A stretch of 64,000 bases of DNA from positions 3,224,001 through 3,288,000 of the forward strand of contig NW_026570224.1 of assembly GCF_019649055.1 (NCBI RefSeq), read 5' to 3'. Positions 58,290 to 64,000 of this stretch are shown piece after piece. The translations under genes were made by a program, and so were the position numbers. Position 1 is the stretch's first letter; each line of letters opens with the position of its first letter. The notes under the pieces were generated by a model. It saw nothing but the letters and a program-made list of their open reading frames with translations. It ran no database searches and was not told the DNA's origin. This DNA comes from Paramacrobiotus metropolitanus. Lineage: Eukaryota > Tardigrada > Eutardigrada > Parachela > Macrobiotidae.

Positions 58290-59435
58290 TTAATTACTGC
58301 TCTTATAACCGGCTCGGATTTTTAATGACTTCGCCAAACAATTAGCATTTGCTTCGAAGTACAATCGTTTATTTTTGTTGGGCGATAAAAAGCCATTATA
58401 AAAATCTTTAGCATTCATCGGCTTACGATTAGGCATGTACAGCGCGGTAATTCCAACCCATCCATCCCTACACTTAACAAATAAAATGTCCCTTTTTTTA
58501 TGAAAGAATAAACTACCAGGAAAAGATCCATCTGACACTAACTCATCGATTCGTGCTTTGTGGACAATGGCTGGCTCAACGATTCCATTAATTTTCACGA
58601 TCTGATCGTCCCACATAGTTCTTACGCCAAAATCTTCTCCTAAAGCTCTAAAAAAGCGATCAATATAATCCGCTGGCCAGTTCCAGTCGACAAACGTTTC
58701 AGCCTGGCGAATTTTTTTGGCGTATGTAACCCCTTCAGTTGGCTGCGCAACAGCATTTTCCACAGCTTCGGGTAGATTTTTTAAGGTGTCTAGAAACATT
58801 TCCACCCCAAGCTCCATGAGCATTCGTCCAAGCTGATGGCTCGTAACTTGTGGTGGGACATTACGCTTTTCCTGAGAAATAATGGGACCCGTATCAAATT
58901 TTTCAGGGGAAATGTGAAACAGCGTCGTTCCACTAACGGTATCCCCTGCCAAAATGGTTCGCATCAAAGGTGCTGCTCCTCGCCATCGGGGAAGGAGCGA
59001 TGGGTGTATACATATGATTCCGTAAGGAAATGATTTTATAAATGAAGGTGGTATCAAGCTTCCGAAGGACGCAATCACTCCAACATCCCAATCGACAGGA
59101 GCGCGCTGCGGACTGTAATTCACAAGAGAGATGTTATCCAGAGTTCCCCTCAGTTTCAGCTGCTTCGCCACTTCACAGCCAGGTTCGGCAAATTTCGAGC
59201 ACACTCCAAGGTGACTGATGCGTGCCACATCGGAATTCGTGAGGTGCGCGAGAAGGGGCCTTAGAGCGTATAATGAGTAAAGATCCGTTCCGAGAAACAG
59301 CACTCTGTGTTTTTGTGTAGATCGTGCGGAATATGCGCCCGTGGAATACAACGAACTCCAAATGAATCTCCTCCTGATAGCACGAACTGCTTTATTATTT
59401 TCATAATAAAAAAGTTTTCTAGCACAAATTAACAT
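58290..59435 (-). CDS. MTFMT: Mitochondrial methionyl-tRNA formyltransferase
   Basis: Formylates initiator Met-tRNA with 10-formyl-tetrahydrofolate for mitochondrial translation. One exon of 381 residues (human MTFMT 389). The N-terminal 40 residues are basic and serine-rich (IRRRFIWSSLYSTG), fitting a mitochondrial presequence. The catalytic domain opens with HRVLFLGTDLYSL. The active-site segment reads IICIHPSLLPRWRGAAPLMR. His144 and the catalytic Asp (FDTGPII, Asp181) are present. The catalytic Asn expected two residues before His (NVHPS in human, N108 in the E. coli enzyme) is Cys142 here, codon at 59010-59012. The C-terminal domain contains TYAKKIRQAETFVDWNWPAD, typical of FMT. Its start codon lies only 130 bases from the stop of the next same-strand gene. 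That close spacing may mean read-through or a shared transcript, which is only inference. Confidence 0.93.
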   Translation of the reverse strand: MLICARKLFYYENNKAVRAIRRRFIWSSLYSTGAYSARSTQKHRVLFLGTDLYSLYALRPLLAHLTNSDVARISHLGVCSKFAEPGCEVAKQLKLRGTLDNISLVNYSPQRAPVDWDVGVIASFGSLIPPSFIKSFPYGIICIHPSLLPRWRGAAPLMRTILAGDTVSGTTLFHISPEKFDTGPIISQEKRNVPPQVTSHQLGRMLMELGVEMFLDTLKNLPEAVENAVAQPTEGVTYAKKIRQAETFVDWNWPADYIDRFFRALGEDFGVRTMWDDQIVKINGIVEPAIVHKARIDELVSDGSFPGSLFFHKKRDILFVKCRDGWVGITALYMPNRKPMNAKDFYNGFLSPNKNKRLYFEANANCLAKSLKIRAGYKSSN

Positions 59436-59565
59436 TCTCTATGATTCAAACTGTACAAGTACTTAATAATTTTTCGAAGAACTCTTAGAACTGTGCATCA
59501 ACAATGAAACCGTAGAAAGAAGTGACAAAGAATATACTGGAAAATAAAATTCTTACACAGAAGAG

Positions 59566-60345
59566 TTATCCGCCCCGAGTAGTTAGAAAATCCAGTATCA
59601 GCTTGTTGAACGCCTCAGGGCGGTCGACATTCGACAGGTGCGCAGCGTCAGGCAATTCCGCAAACTGACCAGAAGGGATCTTTTTCGCCATCTCCGCACC
59701 CTCCGACGATGGAATAACCGTATCTTTCGCTCCCGAAATAACCAATGTAGGCACTTTTATCTCAGAAAGCCAGGGGGTAGCGTCTTCGCGATCACGCAAA
59801 GCTTCGAGGGCGGATCGGATGATTTCCGTTGACTGCTCATCAGCAATATGTTGCATTTCTTTCGCGGCAGGACTGCCGGAAACAAGCATCGGCTTCATCA
59901 ATTCTTTTAGTACCTGCTGCCGCTCCCCTTCTGCCAATCGCTTTCGCAAATCATTTCTTTTGGCGCGAGCGGCTTCGTTATCGGGCAAGGAGCGCGTATT
60001 GGCTAAAATCAATTTATCCAAACGAGAAGGGTAATCATGCGCGAATCGGAGGGCCACATATCCTCCCATCGACAAGCCGCATAAGGCTACTGGATCAGTA
60101 ATGTTTCCTTCATCCAGAAAACAAGCTACCTCATCAGCCATGGCCTTGATCGAAGTTTTCGTTTCCCCGGGAGGTGTCTTTGTACCGAATCGTCCCAGGT
60201 TTATTGCAAGTGCACGAACGTGGGGCGATAATTTTTCGATCTGCTGGCGCCACATCCGCTTATCAAGAGGAAAACCATGCAGAAAAACGAGAGGTTTTGT
60301 GTATTTCAAAGCTCGAGACATTTTGAAAGTTGAAGTTCGATTCAA
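59566..60345 (-). CDS. Alpha/beta hydrolase, bacterial enol-lactonase-like
   Basis: Soluble alpha/beta-fold hydrolase of 259 residues in a single exon. The layout is that of bacterial 3-oxoadipate enol-lactonase-type hydrolases. The oxyanion-hole HG motif is in PLVFLHGFPLDKRMW. The nucleophile elbow GLSMGG contains the catalytic Ser. The acid is in SGAKDTVIP and the catalytic His in DAAHLSNVDRPEAF. All three triad residues are present, so it should be active; the substrate is unknown. There is no signal peptide or membrane segment. It is intronless, and the best family resemblance I can recall is bacterial, so horizontal transfer is possible but unproven. Alternative start: MSRALKYT, eight residues in. 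It lies head-to-head with CDC23, 245 bases away. Confidence 0.85.
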   Translation of the reverse strand: MNRTSTFKMSRALKYTKPLVFLHGFPLDKRMWRQQIEKLSPHVRALAINLGRFGTKTPPGETKTSIKAMADEVACFLDEGNITDPVALCGLSMGGYVALRFAHDYPSRLDKLILANTRSLPDNEAARAKRNDLRKRLAEGERQQVLKELMKPMLVSGSPAAKEMQHIADEQSTEIIRSALEALRDREDATPWLSEIKVPTLVISGAKDTVIPSSEGAEMAKKIPSGQFAELPDAAHLSNVDRPEAFNKLILDFLTTRGG

Positions 60346-60590
60346 TTATGTATTAAAAATCTTGTTCTACAATATTTACGTACATACCTAATAACAAATG
60401 GAATTTTCTGCAAAGCAAAAACACTCATGATCAATCCTGTTCTTTCCAGTCACCGCCACCTTGGGTGATTGGCACCATTCCTACGGATTTCAGTTGTTTC
60501 AGAAACATTTTGCACTGTTTATTTTGCACGGTACTGTCACTTCGCTTCCTGGCGTGTATTGGATGATTTGATTGTTTTCAGTCAACTAGG

Positions 60591-63500
60591 ATGGCCATGA
60601 CCATCGATATGAACGACTGGGAAGAGCGTGTGTCTCGTCCTAAGAACGTTAAGGAGGAGCTACTAAAGGGCACCGAACTGTGTGGAGAGCTGTATTTGCG
60701 AACCAGTGGATCGTGGTAGGTGTTATATGTACTGTTACAGTAACAGTGTTCTGTTAATCACTGATGCCATGACACTGTGATCCGTATTCCGCTTTGATGT
60801 TAGAATTACTAAGGCAGAGTAAGACTCATTTCTGCTTGGTGGTAGGTTGTCCGCAGCACTTTTAACCTTCGAAGAACCGGAACAAACTTACGGAGCTCGT
60901 GGTCTGAGTGAGACATTTTCCACACCGTTGATATCCTTTGACATCCATGCAGCGGATACGCCATTTACTGCGGATGACAATGATCTGGCCGATGATGCTT
61001 CTGAATCGGTAGTGTTGAACATTTTGAATTCTCTCTGTCTGCCCGATTCATAGTTATTCTTGCTGTTGTTCGTAGAATGAAGAATCATCCGACGAAATTA
61101 TTTACAATGCTGTGATGGCAGCGCTGGCCATGGAGCGCTTCAAAGAGGCCTCGGTTCTCGCGCAAGAAGGAGTGGAGACTAATGCCGTGCTGCGCTTTAT
61201 ATATTTCTACGCCAAGTTTTTGGTAAATGATCTGGTTATGCAATCTGCTTTTATGTAAGTAATGCTGTTCTTGTTGTTTGCATGCAGCACATTGAACGGT
61301 CTCGACTCCCGGAATATGCGAAGACTGAATTAGGAGGTAATATTCGTATTTGTGGAATATTGGAATATTAAAAATAATTATGAACAACGTTTAATTCTGC
61401 TTAATTTCTAGAAGTTGACCGGGTCCATATTGAACGAATGTTAGAAGCGCTTCTTGTGGAAATCGAAAGATATTTCGATACATTTCGAAATGGAAGCGCA
61501 GATGCTGCGTTGCACTACCTGTACGTTCGAGCGATGGATTTTTTCGCAGTTTTCACATCGAAGATTTATCACTTAACAGTTTTTCGGAATTTTTTCTCTG
61601 GGGTTTAGAGTGGTTATTATAGTTTATAATGGAAAAATTATGATGATTTAGGTATGGAAAAATTCTGCTTCTTCAAGATCAGAAAGCAGACGCAGTAAAA
61701 AAATTTGTCGATGCCATTTCATTCGAGCCTTTGCTGGTGGAAGTCTGGATGGAAATGGCTGATTGCATGGAAAACAGAGCCGAAGTGAGCAAAAGTCGTT
61801 ACTTAAGCAACATTGCATTAAAATTCGTTCGGAACCTTATAAACAGTTTTTTTGGAGATTGTTCGAGTAGGAGGTTCGTGTCCGAATCACTGGATGCGCT
61901 ATTTGTTTTTTGGACGATCTTACGGAAATGTTGGGCATATTGATTATGCTTTCAACGCTTACGAAATGCTACAAAAAATTGGTTTGAAAAATCACCCCGA
62001 TATCAAGAACAGCATTGGAAAATTGAATATGAATAATGGTAAGTCACGTCGGAATTATAAAATATATGACATGTGCCGCTGAACTGCGAAGGTTTTAATA
62101 AATCGAAAGTGAGCGTGCCAACGCGTTCTACAAAAACAGGCTTGAAAATCCACCATACGGACATTGGAAATGGCTATACGTTTTAGGGATGTTTTTTTTA
62201 AAAGTGAAATTATTCCGGGAATCGTAAATTTTACAGACCCTGATGATTCAATAAATTTAATGGAATCCGTGCGAAATTTCAATCCCTATCGCATGCATGA
62301 TGTGGACAGTTACAGTCATCTGCTTTTCATTATGGATGATCGCGTACGAATGCGGAAACTGGCAGATGATGTTTTCGAGGGTGGGCGATTCAGCCCGGAA
62401 TGCTGCATCGCTTTGGGTAAACACTTACAACTTGCGCTCGTTTGACATTCAGTCTCTTGCCTCTTCTTGCTTTACAGTGCTTACTTTTTTGCAGGGAATT
62501 TTTTTAGTCTTCTGGGTGATCACGAGAAAGCCATTCAGAATTTCAACCGAGCATTGCGTTATAATCCCGATTTGCACCATGTTTGGACGTTGATCGGTCA
62601 CGAACATGTTGAGCTGAAACAAACAGATTTGGCTATGCGGTCGTATTCAAATGCGATTGGTAATACATAGTATAATTGTTCTTATTTCTAGAACCATAAA
62701 CATGCATGACAGCTTTATTCTTCTGAACAGAGGCCAATCCGAATGAATACCGCGCTTGGTACGGACTGGGCCAAGCACAGGAAATTCTGCGAGCACATTC
62801 GTCCGCCTTATATTATTTCAAACATGCTTTCGAATATTGGTGAGCAATATTGTATCTCGCCTTACGGTTTCCCTTAATTTGCCTGCCGAAATGGAATATT
62901 TTAAGCATTTCTTACCAACACCTCATGGCGATTGGTATTATATTATGTACTCTTGCAGTCCAAACGATACTCGGATGCTCCTGGCACTGGCTGACACTTT
63001 TCAGATTTTGGAAAACTATACGGACGCCGAAATGTGTTATTGGAGAGCTTACCAAATCGAAGGAGACACAGTTGTGTTGGTCCGGCTTGCGAAGTAAGAA
63101 AGATATGCCGCAGATCGTGCCCTATTCTTAGGTTTCTAGCTTTGCATTTGCATTGTAAGATTATGTCGCACGAAACTTTTCCGTCGTTTGTAAGTACTTT
63201 GGTCAGTGGTCCTGAAGTGTTATAAAGTCATGATGTGTGTTATAGAGTCAGTAGTGTTATAGAGTCAGTAGTGTTTATCATTAAAGTTATAAAGTCAGTC
63301 AGTTCAGCAGATAAAGTGAATTTTCTGCGTTATACGCGTCAGTGGGTTGTAACGTGTACAATACAGTAAGAGTTTATAACGCGTAATGGTGAGTTTGTCA
63401 TCGCTTTATGCAAATTTTATGTCAAATCCTATAGTCAGATTTTACGGCATCTTGTCGGTTTTCAGAATGTTTGAAAAACTTGGACGCTATGGAAGAGCCG

Positions 63501-63835
63501 CCGAAATTTACGTGAAGTTCACTGCAGATGTGCAGGCCATGAACTGTGATGAAGTCGATGGGGCGATTCGGCCGGTTGACCGTGAGGATTCAGAGGATGT
63601 TGGTTGTGCTTATCTGTATTTGTCGAAGTATTATCTCCTTCACCGAATGTTCGATAAGGCTTTCGAAGAGGCAAAAGCAGCCGAGGTATTCCGCGAGGTC
63701 AGGGAGGAAGCTCATGCCTTGCTGAAGCAAATTAGCCGGATGCGAGCTGAATCTGAGATGGATAATAGCGAAATGGTGAACGTTGATCCTGCGCGGCTGG
63801 GATTTCCACTGTGGGCGGATACGTCTGTTGTATAG
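60591..63835 (+). CDS. CDC23: Anaphase-promoting complex subunit 8 (CDC23)
   Basis: TPR-superhelix scaffold subunit of the APC/C ubiquitin ligase in the nucleus and cytosol. Twelve exons (60591-60715, 60846-61008, 61076-61222, 61288-61336, 61412-61520, 61652-61784, 61858-62038, 62237-62416, 62495-62659, 62731-62839, 62959-63093, 63466-63835) sum to 1866 bases (621 residues; human CDC23 597). Family blocks: LCGELYLRTSGSWLSAALL, YAKTELGEVDR, NFNPYRMHDVDSYSHLLFI (human DPYRIENMDTFSNLLYV), FFSLLGDHEKAIQNFNRAL, EYRAWYGLGQAQEILRA and PNDTRMLLALADTFQILENY. At least eight TPRs are recognisable. The acceptor of exon 7 (TTTGGAG|ATT) is unusual but fits phase and family. The 61009-61075 and similar introns are very short. 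A TCAGTCA-rich repeat lies in the last intron. Poly(A) signal AATAAA at 63941-63946. Confidence 0.94.
63218..63302. repeat. Short tandem repeat in CDC23 last intron
   Basis: Imperfect copies of GTTATAGAGTCAGTAGT and related GTTATAAAGTCA words, about four units. Confidence 0.8.
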
Positions 63836-63940
63836 TTATGGTTTATCGATACATCTGCCGCAGGCTGTTTTTCTGTGAGAAAGGTTTTTTAACTATCCTA
63901 TTGTGCGGAGCAGACACCTGTCTGGTGTAAAAAATTGAGA

Positions 63941-63946
63941 AATAAA
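63941..63946 (+). promoter_or_regulatory. Poly(A) signal of CDC23
   Basis: AATAAA about 105 bases after the CDC23 stop codon, in an AT-rich 3' region with a GT-rich stretch downstream. Confidence 0.7.
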
Positions 63947-64000
63947 AATATATACAGAGATTAGTCTGTACAACAACTGTGGTCGATAACTGGGGCTGTG

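Overview
This is a piece of animal nuclear genome. Nearly every gene is split by spliceosomal introns with GT..AG ends, many of them only 50-400 bases. The products are animal housekeeping proteins: mitoribosome, proteasome, TFIID, the anaphase-promoting complex, OST and mitochondrial carriers. Receptor guanylate cyclase, SLC12 and SLC22 transporters, WAP-type secreted proteins and MARVEL/MS4A-like four-pass membrane proteins point to a metazoan. The compact, head-to-head packing and AT-rich spacers fit a small-genome ecdysozoan. A tardigrade is my best guess, but that is inference and no sequence marker here proves it.

Layout. 1-2.6 kb: the 3' half of an SLC12 cation-chloride cotransporter, with an apparent frameshift at a 7-A run and a 720-bp foldback element in an intron. 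3-4.3 kb: two divergent single-exon WAP-like secreted proteins. 4.7-10.8 kb: MRPS15 (-), TAF8 (+) and PSMA6 (-). 11.8-14.9 kb: a flavin-containing monooxygenase (+) with a second foldback element in an intron. 17.2-24.1 kb: a roughly 1060-residue receptor guanylate cyclase (+) whose first metal-binding Asp is replaced. 24.1-25 kb: perfect palindromes and a small TIR element. 25-28.3 kb: two tandem four-pass membrane paralogues, one with His-rich tails. 29-30.6 kb: FERRY3-like (-). 31.3-33.7 kb: RPRD1-like CID protein (+). 34.3-37.1 kb: MTCH2-like (-). 38-38.7 kb: MARVEL protein (-). 39.8-42.4 kb: DNAJC3 (-). 43.5-45.3 kb: SLC22-like transporter (-). 45.3-48.6 kb: a 3.3-kb spacer. 48.6-50.6 kb: another four-pass protein (+). 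53-55.3 kb: MAGT1/TUSC3 (-). 56.1-58 kb: neuferricin (+). 58.3-59.4 kb: mitochondrial Met-tRNA formyltransferase (-), with an unusual catalytic residue. 59.6-60.3 kb: an intronless bacterial-looking alpha/beta hydrolase (-). 60.6-63.8 kb: CDC23/APC8 (+).

No single pathway links the genes. Three encode mitochondrial proteins (MRPS15, MTFMT, MTCH2), and two work in or on the ER secretory route (DNAJC3, MAGT1). I rebuilt exon structures by hand from splice consensus, reading-frame continuity and family conservation. For all complete genes the exon lengths sum to a multiple of three. The weak points are the 5' part of the SLC12 gene, the second exon of the cyclase and a few non-consensus donors, each flagged in its entry. 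The oddities most worth a second look are the degenerate cyclase active site, the Asn-to-Cys change in MTFMT, the His-rich four-pass paralogue, the WAP pair, the possible transferred hydrolase and the foldback/palindromic elements. I found no tRNA, rRNA, CRISPR array or prokaryotic mobile element.
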